Positions 1-6,832 of a stretch of 61,103 bases of DNA are shown piece after piece. A model generated the notes under the pieces. It was given only the letters and a program-made list of their open reading frames with translations. It did no database searches and had not been told where the DNA came from. Positions within the stretch are counted from its first letter, which is position 1. Every line of letters starts with the position of its first letter. Both the position numbers and the translations under genes were made by a program. This DNA comes from Salinispora cortesiana (GTDB taxonomy: Bacteria; Actinomycetota; Actinomycetes; Mycobacteriales; Micromonosporaceae), in assembly GCF_000484695.1 (NCBI RefSeq), contig NZ_AXVR01000029.1, positions 1-61,103 on the forward strand, written 5' to 3'.

Positions 1-272
1 TACAGCCCGACATGCAGGCACAGACTCGTGCTCACCGAGGGCGCCGGTGTGCCGGCGAGAGAGCCGATCCGGTCAGCCACCGCACGTAGGTCAGCGGCGA
101 GATCCTGCCAGTAGTCCGGCCCCGGGGTGGCCTGCGGCTCTGCTGCCGGCGTGGGCAGCGGGTGCTCGCAGTCCCAGCCGCGGCTGCGGAAGCAGGCCGG
201 CGAGCAGTGGACACCAGCCGCGGCGGCGGCGCAGCCGGGGCGCTCGGTGGTGTCGGTACGATCGGTGTGCAT
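1..272 (-). CDS. Hypothetical protein of the integrated element (partial, 5' end only)
   Basis: Only the first 90 codons lie in the window; the reading frame stays open to the left edge. The ATG at 272 has an AAGGAG ribosome binding site 5 nt upstream, which fixes the start. The N-terminal 37 residues are rich in possible metal ligands (C14, H22, C23, C27, C35, H37). An Ala/Pro linker follows, then a predicted helix around residues 60-75. It is the third gene of a minus-strand row, 68 nt after the 88-aa gene, and is probably co-transcribed with it. I do not recognise the family. A small zinc-binding protein is possible but unproven. Confidence 0.65.
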   Translation of the reverse strand, partial: MHTDRTDTTERPGCAAAAAGVHCSPACFRSRGWDCEHPLPTPAAEPQATPGPDYWQDLAADLRAVADRIGSLAGTPAPSVSTSLCLHVGL

Positions 273-340
273 CTGGACTCCTTGGTTGATCAGGTTCTGG
301 TCCGGGTGTCGAGCCCCTCGCCGTTGCTGCGGCGGGGGGC

Positions 341-607
341 TCACTTACTGCTGGGCGGTGCGGCGCGCTTCTTGGCGCTGGCCAGGGCCATACGCCGGTA
401 GTGCGCCGTCTTGAGCCGCTGCACGGCTGCGGCGAGTTCGTCGGGCGGTAGGACGCCCTGCGGGTCGGCCTGCCGCTCCCACTGCCTCAGCCGTGCTATC
501 CGCGCTGGAGCAAGGGTGGCCTTCCGTGCCTCCGCGCTGGTGATGCGTGACCAGCGCGTCAGGCTGCCGATAGATGCGGCGAGCTGCCGCTGAGCCGGAC
601 TGGCCAT
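341..607 (-). CDS. Small basic hypothetical protein coupled to XRE regulator
   Basis: This 88-residue protein is rich in Arg, Ala and Lys, with no signal peptide or membrane segment, and looks largely helical. Its ATG overlaps the stop codon of the upstream XRE gene (TGATG), so the two are translationally coupled and almost certainly one operon. Small basic proteins next to a short XRE regulator are common in actinobacterial integrative elements. I cannot name the family. A role with the regulator, for instance DNA binding or control of element maintenance, is only an inference from the coupling. Confidence 0.6.
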   Translation of the reverse strand: MASPAQRQLAASIGSLTRWSRITSAEARKATLAPARIARLRQWERQADPQGVLPPDELAAAVQRLKTAHYRRMALASAKKRAAPPSSK

Positions 608-852
608 CAGGCGGCCCGACGGAGCTGTGACGGGTCAGCCTCGAGGTCAAGTGCGCCGGCAAGGCGTCGAAATAGGGGTGGGGAGATGGTTGGCTTAACT
701 CCACGCTCAATCTGGCTCAGGTAACCAAGGCTGAGGCCAGCACGATCCGCAAGCATGGTCAACGTCAGTCCGGCGAGCTTTCGGCGCTCCCGTAGGGCTG
801 CCCCGTCGATCTCCACCCCGCTGGGTGCGTAGTTCGGTGTTGCATGGGTCAT
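607..852 (-). CDS. XRE-family helix-turn-helix regulator (element repressor candidate)
   Basis: The 81-residue protein is nearly all one Cro/C1-type HTH domain. The core spans about residues 18-72, with the recognition-helix segment GLSLGYLSQIERG, which is typical of XRE regulators. There is no effector domain, so it resembles a phage or element repressor that acts as a dimer. It is the first gene of the minus-strand operon. It faces the plus-strand gene at 954 across a 101-nt gap that holds an inverted repeat (891-897/920-926), a plausible binding site. Control of the divergent promoters is inferred. Confidence 0.8.
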   Translation of the reverse strand: MTHATPNYAPSGVEIDGAALRERRKLAGLTLTMLADRAGLSLGYLSQIERGVKPTISPPLFRRLAGALDLEADPSQLRRAA

Positions 853-890
853 GCCGGCAAAGCTACCAGACTGAGCCAGGATGAGCCACT

Positions 891-926
891 CACAAGTTCA
901 AGATTGAGATGAATGAATGACTTGTG
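891..926. promoter_or_regulatory. Candidate operator between divergent element genes
   Basis: CACAAGT at 891-897 and ACTTGTG at 920-926 form a 7-bp perfect inverted repeat. It lies in a notably AT-rich stretch between the XRE gene and the divergent gene at 954. The position suits autoregulation by the XRE protein. The arms are short, so chance is possible. Confidence 0.35.
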
Positions 927-953
927 CGCTAGATTGAGCCGGAGTGAGCTGCC

Positions 954-1388
954 ATGATGGCGCGTATGGAAGACCGACGCGCCGCACTAGGAGCCGCGAT
1001 CCGGCAGCGACGCCTAGCACTTCGCCGCACCGAGCGCGAGGCCGCAAAGCTGGCGCAGATCGCACGTAACACGTGGTCAGGTGCGGAAAAGGCCACAGTC
1101 CGTACGTCTGAGCACGTCTGGCCTGGCATCGAGCATGCACTCGACTGGGAGCCGGGTAGCGTCGCTGCGATCTTGAGCGGTGACGACCCAACCCCCCGCG
1201 CCCGAACCCGGCCACAGCCCGCCGCTCCGTCGAGTGGCGATGAACTCGCTGAGGAGGTGGATCGCATTCGCAACCTCAAGATCTCCGCTACCGCCAGGCG
1301 GCGAATGATCGAGGCGCTCATCTCGGTCTACGAGGAAGCAGCAGAGGAGGAAAGCGGCGGTGTAACACCAGCTTCGAGACAGCAGTAA
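954..1388 (+). CDS. Hypothetical element protein with N-terminal HTH-like segment
   Basis: This 144-residue protein begins with a region (about residues 6-60) that reads like a regulator seen in actinobacterial phages and integrative elements: a basic helix, then a helix-turn-helix-like stretch with the WSGAEKA segment, then WEPGSVAAIL. An Ala/Pro/Arg linker covers about 82-95, and an acidic C-terminal helix covers about 96-135. GGAG lies about 10 nt before the ATG at 954; an ATG at 966 is an alternative start. It is the last gene before the attachment scar and is transcribed towards it. A DNA-binding role is likely from the N-terminus but not certain. Confidence 0.65.
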   Translation: MMARMEDRRAALGAAIRQRRLALRRTEREAAKLAQIARNTWSGAEKATVRTSEHVWPGIEHALDWEPGSVAAILSGDDPTPRARTRPQPAAPSSGDELAEEVDRIRNLKISATARRRMIEALISVYEEAAEEESGGVTPASRQQ

Positions 1389-1452
1389 GGTATCGGTGTT
1401 GTGTAGGTCAGCGGCACCCAGGGGACGCGAGATCGAACGATGCTGGGACCGG

Positions 1453-1501
1453 CAGAGCTGATAACTCTGAGGTCGCTGGTTCGATTCCAGCTAGCCCCAC
1501 C
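1453..1501 (+). pseudogene. tRNA-Ile(GAT) 3' half, element attachment site
   Basis: An intact anticodon arm (stem 1453-1457/1465-1469, loop with GAT at 1460-1462), T arm (1475-1491) and 3' acceptor strand TAGCCCC (1492-1498) plus discriminator A are present, followed by CC. The D arm and the 5' acceptor strand are absent: the upstream bases do not pair with TAGCCCC. This is the duplicated 3' end of a tRNA-Ile left by site-specific integration, not a working tRNA. Its place just before the DLW-39 gene and tRNA-Ala matches the normal location of tRNA-Ile next to gyrA in actinobacteria. Confidence 0.85.
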
Positions 1502-1506
1502 TACCA

Positions 1507-1539
1507 CTCGGTCCTCACATTCTGAGGGCCGAGTTTTTT
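1507..1539 (+). terminator. Intrinsic terminator of the tRNA-Ile locus
   Basis: An 11-bp stem (CTCGGTCCTCA with TGAGGGCCGAG, one G-T pair) with a 5-nt loop is followed by six T residues. It directly follows the tRNA-Ile 3' half and was presumably that gene's terminator before integration. It is the only hairpin in the window with a proper T tract. Confidence 0.85.
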
Positions 1540-1760
1540 CATAGAGCCGATCGAGGTCTCCACCCGCGCCCGGCCGCTCCTGGCCCTATTCCGGCAACGC
1601 CCTGCTCGCCGAGGTGTCAGACACCGATGTCACCGGCCGGACAACCTCGGCACCGGCGGCGAGACACTGGAAGTGTCGTACCCCACCCCTAGCCTTGCGC
1701 CGTTCGATGTTCTGTCCTGGCCCGCCTTCCACGGGTCGGTTCGCCTTCGAGGAGGTTCGG

Positions 1761-2129
1761 GTGCTCAACCACCTTGGCATTCAGGTGCGCGATTTCGATG
1801 CCAGTCTCGCCTTTTATGATGCCGTCCTGGCCCCACTTGATGGGCGTCGCCTGATGGAGTTCCCGGGGGCGGTCGGCTATGGCGGCAGCACCCCTGACTT
1901 CTGGCTCAGCCCGCTGGGCGGTGCGATCGGGGGCGTCGAGGCGCACATCGCCTTCACCGCGCCGGACCGGGCTGCGGTGCAGGCGTTCCATGACGCCGCG
2001 GTGGCGCTCGGGGCGGAGGTGCTGCATGCGCCCCGGGTCTGGCCGGAATATCACCCGACCTACTTCGGTGCTTTCGTCCGCGATCCGGATGGCAACAACG
2101 TCGAGGCGGTCTGCCATCAGCCGGAGTGA
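1761..2129 (+). CDS. VOC-family (glyoxalase/dioxygenase-like) protein
   Basis: This 122-residue protein has one vicinal-oxygen-chelate fold. The N-terminal NHLGIQVRDFDASLAFYD block carries the first metal-ligand His. The C-terminal FVRDPDGNNVEAV block carries the second-half ligand Glu. Family members include glyoxalases, dioxygenases and drug-binding proteins; the substrate cannot be read from sequence. I chose the GTG at 1761 because GAGGAGG lies 5 nt upstream and the protein then begins at the usual first beta-strand. The frame is open further upstream to 1614, but that part is not VOC-like. It stands alone between the element scar and the DLW-39 gene. Confidence 0.85.
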   Translation: MLNHLGIQVRDFDASLAFYDAVLAPLDGRRLMEFPGAVGYGGSTPDFWLSPLGGAIGGVEAHIAFTAPDRAAVQAFHDAAVALGAEVLHAPRVWPEYHPTYFGAFVRDPDGNNVEAVCHQPE

Positions 2130-2276
2130 TCGCTTCCGCAACGCCAGCGGGGGTGGGGGCGGTGATGAGTGGTCCGGTGGCCACGTGCCGGCGGGCCCGT
2201 TAACCGGGCCTTGCTTCCGGCTGATACGGTCCTCGGGTAGGTCCGACGGCACTGTCGAGCGTGAGGGGTTGCCCTA

Positions 2277-2405
2277 ATGTTCAAGAAGCTGCTGATCCTC
2301 GTCGGTATCGTCGGTGTGGCGGCAATCGTGGCCAAGCGAGTCAAGGAAACCAACGACGAGCGTGCTCTGTGGCACGAGGCCACCACCGCGCCCGATCTGC
2401 GCTGA
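2277..2405 (+). CDS. DLW-39 family small membrane protein
   Basis: This 42-residue protein has an N-terminal hydrophobic segment (about residues 4-19, LLILVGIVGVAAIVA) after MFKK, followed by a charged region with RALWHEATTAPD. The ALWHEAT block matches the conserved DLW-x-EAT signature of the DLW-39 family, here with Ala for Asp. The family is found next to gyrA and the tRNA-Ile/tRNA-Ala pair in actinobacteria, exactly the context seen here. GAGGGG lies 8 nt before the ATG. The function is unknown; a single-pass membrane peptide is likely. Confidence 0.85.
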   Translation: MFKKLLILVGIVGVAAIVAKRVKETNDERALWHEATTAPDLR

Positions 2406-2443
2406 CCCGCACTGGTCGGCGTTCGGCGGCACGGACCGCTTCC

Positions 2444-2516
2444 GGGGCCCTAGCTCAACTGGCAGAGCACTGCCTTTGCAAGGCAGGGGTTAGGGGTTCA
2501 AGTCCCCTGGGCTCCA
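2444..2516 (+). tRNA. tRNA-Ala(TGC)
   Basis: The full cloverleaf is readable. Acceptor GGGGCCC (2444-2450) pairs with GGGCTCC (2509-2515, one G-T pair). The anticodon stem CTGCC/GGCAG encloses TTTGCAA with anticodon TGC at 2477-2479. The T arm is AGGGG/CCCCT at 2492-2508, and the discriminator is A2516 followed by CC. Confidence 0.95.
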
Positions 2517-2590
2517 CCTTCCAAGCCTGTGACTAGGCATGACGTAGTTTGACCTGCCATCGGTGCGTGTGGGAGCAGCGAGCTTCGCCC

Positions 2591-3397
2591 ATGCCCGAGG
2601 TCCGGACAGTCTGGCGTGCCTACGTCGAGGAGGCCGCTGACTACATCGACGAGGCGAGCGAGCACTGGGGCCTGTCGTTCATCCGTCGCCCCGATGGATC
2701 GCTGGCGGCTGAGCTGGCGGGTCCGCGGATTACGGGTCTGCCGATTTGCTCACATGCGGGGGAGTCCTACTGGGGCGTCGAGCTCTCCGCTGACGTGGTG
2801 ATCCCAGGCGTGGACAAGGCGTTGCTGCGCGGTGCGATTGCTGAGCTGCCGGTCGCCGACGGGCAGGTAGCGCTCGGGGGCCGCCGCTGTCGTGTTCCTG
2901 GGTGGGAGGGACACGAGTCCTTCGTCGCGCGGCTTGTGGCCGACGGGGTGTTGGTGGCGGATGCCGACATCCGGCGGGCGCTCAACGGCGACGACCGTGG
3001 GCTGTCGCGACGGAGTTGGCAGCGGCGGTTCCGGTCGATCACGGGCCTGCGCCGCAAGGAAATCGAGCGGCTCGACCGGGCGCGTCGTGCCCACCAAATG
3101 CTCAGCGAGGGAGTGCCGCCGCCCGAGGTCGCTCTCGCGCGGGCCGTGCAGCGTGGCGCGCGGATCATTACTCGGCCGACCGACTTCTTCGGCACGGTCT
3201 TTTCTCGGATGCGTGACCCGTGGGGCAACATGTGGTGGGTGTATCAGTACGCCGTGGCCCCGGAACTGGACTGGGACGGCGGGGGCGGCAGTGACGCGGG
3301 CTCCACCGAATGGTCCGACCCCGACCTGGCCCACATCCACCGAACCCTCGTGGAGGCGATGCCGCGGCTGGACACCGAGCCCAGCGGCGAGCGTTAA
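2591..3397 (+). pseudogene. In-frame chimera: AraC-type regulator N-part fused to VOC protein C-part
   Basis: The first about 180 residues match AraC/XylS-type regulators: an effector-like N-terminus with YIDEASEHWGLSF, then the first half of the DNA-binding domain with SRRSWQRRFRSITGL and the inter-motif helix RRAHQMLSEG. The second HTH is missing. Near nt 3137 the sequence jumps into the end of a PhnB-like VOC protein (RGARIITRPTDFF, then RDPWGNMWWVYQY and the family's IHRTLVEAM tail). Such regulator and VOC genes often sit side by side, so one internal deletion probably joined them. The frame is intact, so a protein may still be made. The ATG at 2591 fits the family start but has no clear ribosome binding site; 2549 is an alternative. 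Confidence 0.7.
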
Positions 3398-3462
3398 TTC
3401 ATGTAGAGGGCCGACCTTAACCTGCCCCCGCCTGAAGTGATCATGGACTGGGAGGGCGCGCC

Positions 3463-3639
3463 GTGCTGAGCTATCTCCACCCCCGAGTCTCTGTCCCCGC
3501 GCTCGTTGGGCTCGTCCTGCCGATGGCCTTCCTCTCCGGCTGCGGGGAGGATGCCCCAGGACGGACCGTGGAGGCGGACGGAATCATCACGTTCGTGGCA
3601 CCGGAGACCAATGGAGGCCGAGACGGCCCCCGCCAGTAG
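3463..3639 (+). CDS. Small putative lipoprotein
   Basis: This 58-residue protein starts at a GTG with GGAGGG 6 nt upstream. A hydrophobic stretch (about residues 9-23) leads to the lipobox LSGC with C27, so processing and lipid attachment at the outer face of the membrane are likely. Only about 31 residues would remain in the mature form. They hold no recognisable domain, so it may be a decayed remnant of a larger lipoprotein or a genuine short peptide. It stands alone between the chimeric gene and the sigma factor. Confidence 0.55.
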   Translation: MLSYLHPRVSVPALVGLVLPMAFLSGCGEDAPGRTVEADGIITFVAPETNGGRDGPRQ

Positions 3640-3801
3640 CACTCTCGGCCCCGGTGTGACGCGCCTTTTCCAAGGCACTCTTCGCCGCCGCGGGCGACCT
3701 GGGTCGTGGTCGGCGTGCAATGCGGGCAGGCTTTCCTGGCACCGCGGACATGTCCCCGCAACGAAGGCTCACCCCCGCGTTGTCGATGTAGCCTGGCGCT
3801 G

Positions 3802-4854
3802 GTGAGCGGTGCCGGAGGTCGCGAAAGCAGTTCGAGGCGGCTGGGCGAGGCTGCTGCGACGCAGTTGGTGGCGGCGCGGGCCGGTGACGGCGATGCCTTC
3901 GGCCGGTTGGTGGGGCCGTTGCGGGACGAGCTACGCGTCCACTGTTACCGGATGTTGGGGTCGGTCCATGACGCGGAGGATGCGGTCCAGGAGACCTTGG
4001 ACCGGGCGTGGCGCAGCCTGGAGCGCTTCGAGGATCACGGGTCAGTTCGGCCGTGGCTGTACAAGATTGCGACGAACCGGTCGCTGACGATTATTGAGCG
4101 TCGGGGTCGGCGTGAGTTGCCCACGGATCTGAGTCCGGGCGGTGCGCCGCTGACCGAGGCGGCCTGGCTGGAGCCGTACCCCGATCGGCAGATGGACTGG
4201 ACGGCGCGGCTGAGCCCCGAAGCTCGCATCGTGGCGCGAGAGAGCGTGGAGTTGGCGTTCGTCGCTGCCTTGCAGCACCTGTCGGTGTCGCAGCGAGCGG
4301 TTCTGTTGCTGCGCGACGTGCTCGGCTACACCACCGGTGAGGTCGCTGAGGTGTTGGGCACCACGGTGGCCGCGGTCAACAGCGCTCTGCAACGGGCCCG
4401 CAAGGTCGTTGTGAAACTTCGCCCCGAAGCCAGCCAACAGCAGACCCTGCAGACGCTCGGCGACGCGGAACAACGAAAGGTGGCCCGGCGGTACGTGACC
4501 GCCTGGGAGGCTGGCGACGTTGACGCCATCGTGGCGATGCTGACCGAGGACGCACGATACTCGATGCCGCCGCTGACAAGGTGGTACGCCGGCCCGGTAG
4601 CAATCCGCGGGTTCCTGGTCGAGGCGGTGCTGCGACATCGCTGGCGGTTCGTGCCGGCCTGGGCGAACGGGCAGCTCGCGTTCGGCACCTACCTGTGGAG
4701 CGACGAGCGGGGCGCGTACGTCCCGGCGGGTTTGGACGTGCTGACGCTGCGCGGGCGGCAGGTGGCCGAGGTGGTCTCGTTCCTGGACGCCGACTTCCCG
4801 ACCTTCGGCCTGCCGGTCCAGCTGTGGGAAGAGAACCTGCCCGGCGCGCGATGA
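3802..4854 (+). CDS. ECF sigma factor with C-terminal SnoaL-like domain (SigG-like)
   Basis: The 350-residue protein has sigma region 2 at about 35-103 ([22 protein letters not shown]), sigma region 4 at about 148-200 ([26 protein letters not shown]) and a SnoaL/NTF2-like domain at about 224-335. Such extended ECF factors usually lack an anti-sigma factor, and the C-terminal domain is thought to regulate activity. I chose the GTG at 3802 because TAGCCT stands 7 nt before it, a leaderless promoter arrangement, and because the earlier in-frame residues look non-coding. The next gene encodes two SnoaL domains 64 nt downstream, so the pair may work together. The stimulus is unknown. Confidence 0.85.
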   Translation: MSGAGGRESSSRRLGEAAATQLVAARAGDGDAFGRLVGPLRDELRVHCYRMLGSVHDAEDAVQETLDRAWRSLERFEDHGSVRPWLYKIATNRSLTIIERRGRRELPTDLSPGGAPLTEAAWLEPYPDRQMDWTARLSPEARIVARESVELAFVAALQHLSVSQRAVLLLRDVLGYTTGEVAEVLGTTVAAVNSALQRARKVVVKLRPEASQQQTLQTLGDAEQRKVARRYVTAWEAGDVDAIVAMLTEDARYSMPPLTRWYAGPVAIRGFLVEAVLRHRWRFVPAWANGQLAFGTYLWSDERGAYVPAGLDVLTLRGRQVAEVVSFLDADFPTFGLPVQLWEENLPGAR

Positions 4855-4918
4855 TTTTGCGGACTGGCCCGGGTTGTAGTCCTGACGGACGCATCAACCC
4901 GGAAGGACCGAGCCGACC

Positions 4919-5842
4919 ATGGCTACCAACGAGGAGCAAATCCGCACCCTGATCGAGCGCTGGGCCAAAGCGGTCCACCACGGCGATCTCACCGGAGTTC
5001 TTGCCGACCACACGCAGGACATCGTGATGTTTGACGTGCCGCCGCCGCAGCAGGGGGTGCGGGGTCTCGACGCCTACCGCGAGACCTGGCCACCATTCTT
5101 CCGATGGCAGGCCCAGGGCGCCTCGTTCGACGTCGAGGCGCTGGAGGTCACCGCGGGCGAGGATGTTGCCTTCGCGTACGCCCTGCTGCGCTGCGGCACC
5201 GAGCGCGACTTCGCCGACAATCCCGATAGCCGGCTGCGGCTGACGTTCGGTCTGCGCAAGCAGGCTGGCCGATGGGTCATCGTTCATGAGCACCACTCAG
5301 TTCCGCTCACCGACGGGTCCACCGCGGCCGACCCCGCTCCGCACCAGGACCACGCCGCCGCCGAGCAGGACCACGCCGCCGCCGAGCAGGACCACGCCGC
5401 CGCCGAGCAGGACCACGCCGCCGCCGAGCAGGACCTGCGCCAGCTGCATCAACGCTGGTTCGCCAGCACCGCCGCCAAAGACCTCGACGGCCTGATGGCC
5501 CCCATCGCCGACGAGGTCGTCTCCTATGAGCATGACCAGGTGCTGCAGTGCGTCGGGGTCGACGCCATCCGCGAGGTCTGCAAGGCCGGTCTCGACGCGG
5601 CCGGCGACAGCAGCGTCACCTGGCACGTTCCCGACCTGAAAGTCCTGGTCGATGGTGACCTCGCCGTCGCCTGGGGGCTCAACCATGTCAAGGTGACCGC
5701 TGGCAGCCAGCCAGTGGAGAGCTGGTCCCGTGGGACTCGTGTCTTCCAGCGCAGAGATGGCGCCTGGCTGATGACCCACCAGCACCTCTCCTACCCCTTC
5801 GACCCGGTCACCGGTGACGCCAAGACCGACCTTCGCCCGTAA
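4919..5842 (+). CDS. Two-domain SnoaL/NTF2-like protein with heptad-repeat linker
   Basis: The 307-residue protein has two NTF2-like (SnoaL/ketosteroid-isomerase-type) domains, about 6-128 and 172-297. They are joined by four perfect copies of the heptapeptide DHAAAEQ (residues 144-171). The period of seven with Ala-rich positions suggests a rigid helix. The first domain keeps the VFDVPPP-like loop and the RWVIVHEHHSVP strand; the second keeps WLMTHQHLSYPF. Both are typical of polyketide-cyclase-like or unclassified ketosteroid-isomerase folds. A plausible ribosome binding site, GGAAGGACCGA, precedes the ATG. The gene probably shares a transcript with the upstream sigma factor. Whether it is an enzyme or a ligand-binding partner is open. 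Confidence 0.8.
   Translation: MATNEEQIRTLIERWAKAVHHGDLTGVLADHTQDIVMFDVPPPQQGVRGLDAYRETWPPFFRWQAQGASFDVEALEVTAGEDVAFAYALLRCGTERDFADNPDSRLRLTFGLRKQAGRWVIVHEHHSVPLTDGSTAADPAPHQDHAAAEQDHAAAEQDHAAAEQDHAAAEQDLRQLHQRWFASTAAKDLDGLMAPIADEVVSYEHDQVLQCVGVDAIREVCKAGLDAAGDSSVTWHVPDLKVLVDGDLAVAWGLNHVKVTAGSQPVESWSRGTRVFQRRDGAWLMTHQHLSYPFDPVTGDAKTDLRP
5348..5431 (+). repeat. Four perfect 21-bp tandem repeats inside the SnoaL gene
   Basis: The unit encodes DHAAAEQ and is repeated at 5348, 5369, 5390 and 5411 without a base change. Perfect identity points to recent slippage or unequal exchange, so copy number probably varies between strains. Confidence 0.95.
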
Positions 5843-5884
5843 CGGGAACGGCGGGTTGTCGACCAACTGCTTGGGAGGACGGCG

Positions 5885-6022
5885 ATGTCGGGCAACGAGT
5901 TGTGGCAGGTACGGGTCTTCGTGGGGCCCGATGCCATGGGAAACGTCACCGGCGTGGTGACGGTGGGCCCGGATACGCGGTCCGACGACCTGGCCGCCGA
6001 TGCGCCCGGCTGCCTGCCCTGA
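5885..6022 (+). CDS. Short hypothetical protein overlapping a hairpin
   Basis: This 45-residue frame has a good start context (GGGAGG at 5873-5878, 6 nt before the ATG) and follows the SnoaL gene by 42 nt. The peptide begins SGNELWQVRVFVGPD and has no signal or membrane segment. Its last codons lie inside the left arm of a perfect 14-bp inverted repeat, so its end doubles as a terminator stem. I do not recognise it. It may be a truncated gene or a real short peptide of the sigma-factor transcript. Confidence 0.45.
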   Translation: MSGNELWQVRVFVGPDAMGNVTGVVTVGPDTRSDDLAADAPGCLP

Positions 6023-6042
6023 CCCGGTAGGCAGCCGGGCGC
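6002..6042. terminator. Bidirectional hairpin between convergent genes
   Basis: A perfect 14-bp inverted repeat (6002-6015 with 6029-6042) has a 13-nt loop and no T tract. It separates the plus-strand 45-aa gene from the end of the minus-strand toxin gene at 6048. Confidence 0.75.
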
Positions 6043-6047
6043 ACGAG

Positions 6048-6476
6048 TCAGGTAACCGTGGTTTGCCAGGGATCAAGGACGTCGATTCCGGTGTCCGCGA
6101 AGTCCTTGGTGTTCCGGGTGGCGAGGGTGGCTGCTTGGGCGCGGCAGATGGCGGCGATCTGGGCGTCGAAACCGTTGATCGGTTGGCCGAGCCGTTCCCG
6201 GCCAGCGACTACGCCGGCGTAGGCGCCGGCGGCGGCGAGGTCGAAGGGCAGCACTTGGCGTGGGAAGGCGGCGAAGATCTCATTGGCCGCCTGGTGCAGT
6301 GATTCCCGGCGCTGACCCTCCGGCAGCCGCGCGATGCCGTAGCGGATTTCGGCGACGGTGACGGCAGTGGTGTACAAGCCGGCGCTCGAACTCTGCTGGA
6401 TCCACGCGAGCACCGCTGGGGCGGGCTGCGCCCGCATGAGCTCGGAGACGACGTTGGTGTCGAGAACGATCATCAT
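6048..6476 (-). CDS. PIN-domain ribonuclease toxin (VapC/FitB type)
   Basis: This 142-residue protein is a complete PIN domain. The acidic residues of the Mg-dependent RNase site are visible: D6 (LDTN), E43 (AEIRYG), D104 (FDAQIAAICR) and D125 (TRNTKDF). Toxins of this kind cut RNA, often tRNA or rRNA, when their antitoxin is degraded. The SELMRAQPAPAVLAW start resembles the FitB branch. Its ATG overlaps the antitoxin stop by ATGA, so both are made from one message and translation is coupled. An ATG three bases later is an alternative start. The target RNA is unknown. Confidence 0.9.
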   Translation of the reverse strand: MMIVLDTNVVSELMRAQPAPAVLAWIQQSSSAGLYTTAVTVAEIRYGIARLPEGQRRESLHQAANEIFAAFPRQVLPFDLAAAGAYAGVVAGRERLGQPINGFDAQIAAICRAQAATLATRNTKDFADTGIDVLDPWQTTVT

Positions 6477-6718
6477 TCGGGCAGCCGCGCCGCGCGGGGT
6501 GGCGTGGCACGGTCCGGCAGATCCAGTTCGACGCCGCCGAGTCTGGCGAATCGATCGGTGAGTGCGCTGAACAGGTCGGTTGCCGGCGCGTCCTCGGCGA
6601 CGGCGGCGGTGAGGATGTCGCGGATCTCGGCTTCCATGGATCGACCGTGCCGTGCGGCGCGGCGGCGTAACTTGTCCCGGACCGCGTCGTCGAGATCTCT
6701 GATGCTGAGGGCTGCCAT
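6473..6718 (-). CDS. Ribbon-helix-helix antitoxin (VapB/FitA type)
   Basis: This 81-residue partner of the PIN toxin has an N-terminal ribbon-helix-helix DNA-binding region (about 3-40). It carries the HGRSMEAEIRDIL segment characteristic of FitA-like antitoxins. The acidic, Pro-rich C-terminus is the expected toxin-binding tail. GAGGAGAAGCG precedes the ATG. Antitoxins of this family bind the toxin and repress their own promoter, so autoregulation is expected from the promoter just upstream of 6718. Confidence 0.88.
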   Translation of the reverse strand: MAALSIRDLDDAVRDKLRRRAARHGRSMEAEIRDILTAAVAEDAPATDLFSALTDRFARLGGVELDLPDRATPPRAARLPE

Positions 6719-6832
6719 CGCTTCTCCTCACCGAGGAATGAGAGCAATGCTAGCACCGGTGGCGGGTTGGACGGCACTCCGCTACCTACCACTATCCGGT
6801 AGGAGGCGGAGGGCCGGTGCAGCCCGGCCCCG

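Larger units (their letters stand above)
1..1501. mobile_element. Right end of an integrated element inserted at tRNA-Ile
   Basis: The left 1.5 kb holds genes unlike the housekeeping set to the right: a minus-strand row led by an XRE regulator and one plus-strand gene. It ends in a copy of only the 3' half of a tRNA-Ile gene (1453-1499). Site-specific integrases that use tRNA genes leave one restored tRNA at one end and a 3' fragment at the other. I therefore infer that the element lies to the left, with the complete tRNA-Ile beyond the window. It could be an actinomycete integrative and conjugative element or a prophage. No integrase, excisionase or replication gene is visible here, so the class is open. 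Confidence 0.7.

Noticed and set aside
1614..1760. N-terminal extension of the VOC gene
   Set aside because: The ribosome binding site at 1749-1755 and the VOC fold both point to the GTG at 1761.
5348..5431. CRISPR-like repeat array
   Set aside because: Units abut with no spacers and lie in frame within a gene; the same holds for 61017-61100 and 48061-48114.
6048..6731. Long PIN-toxin frame starting at 6731
   Set aside because: The PIN domain begins at the ATG at 6476, which overlaps the antitoxin stop; the upstream part is the antitoxin gene in another frame.
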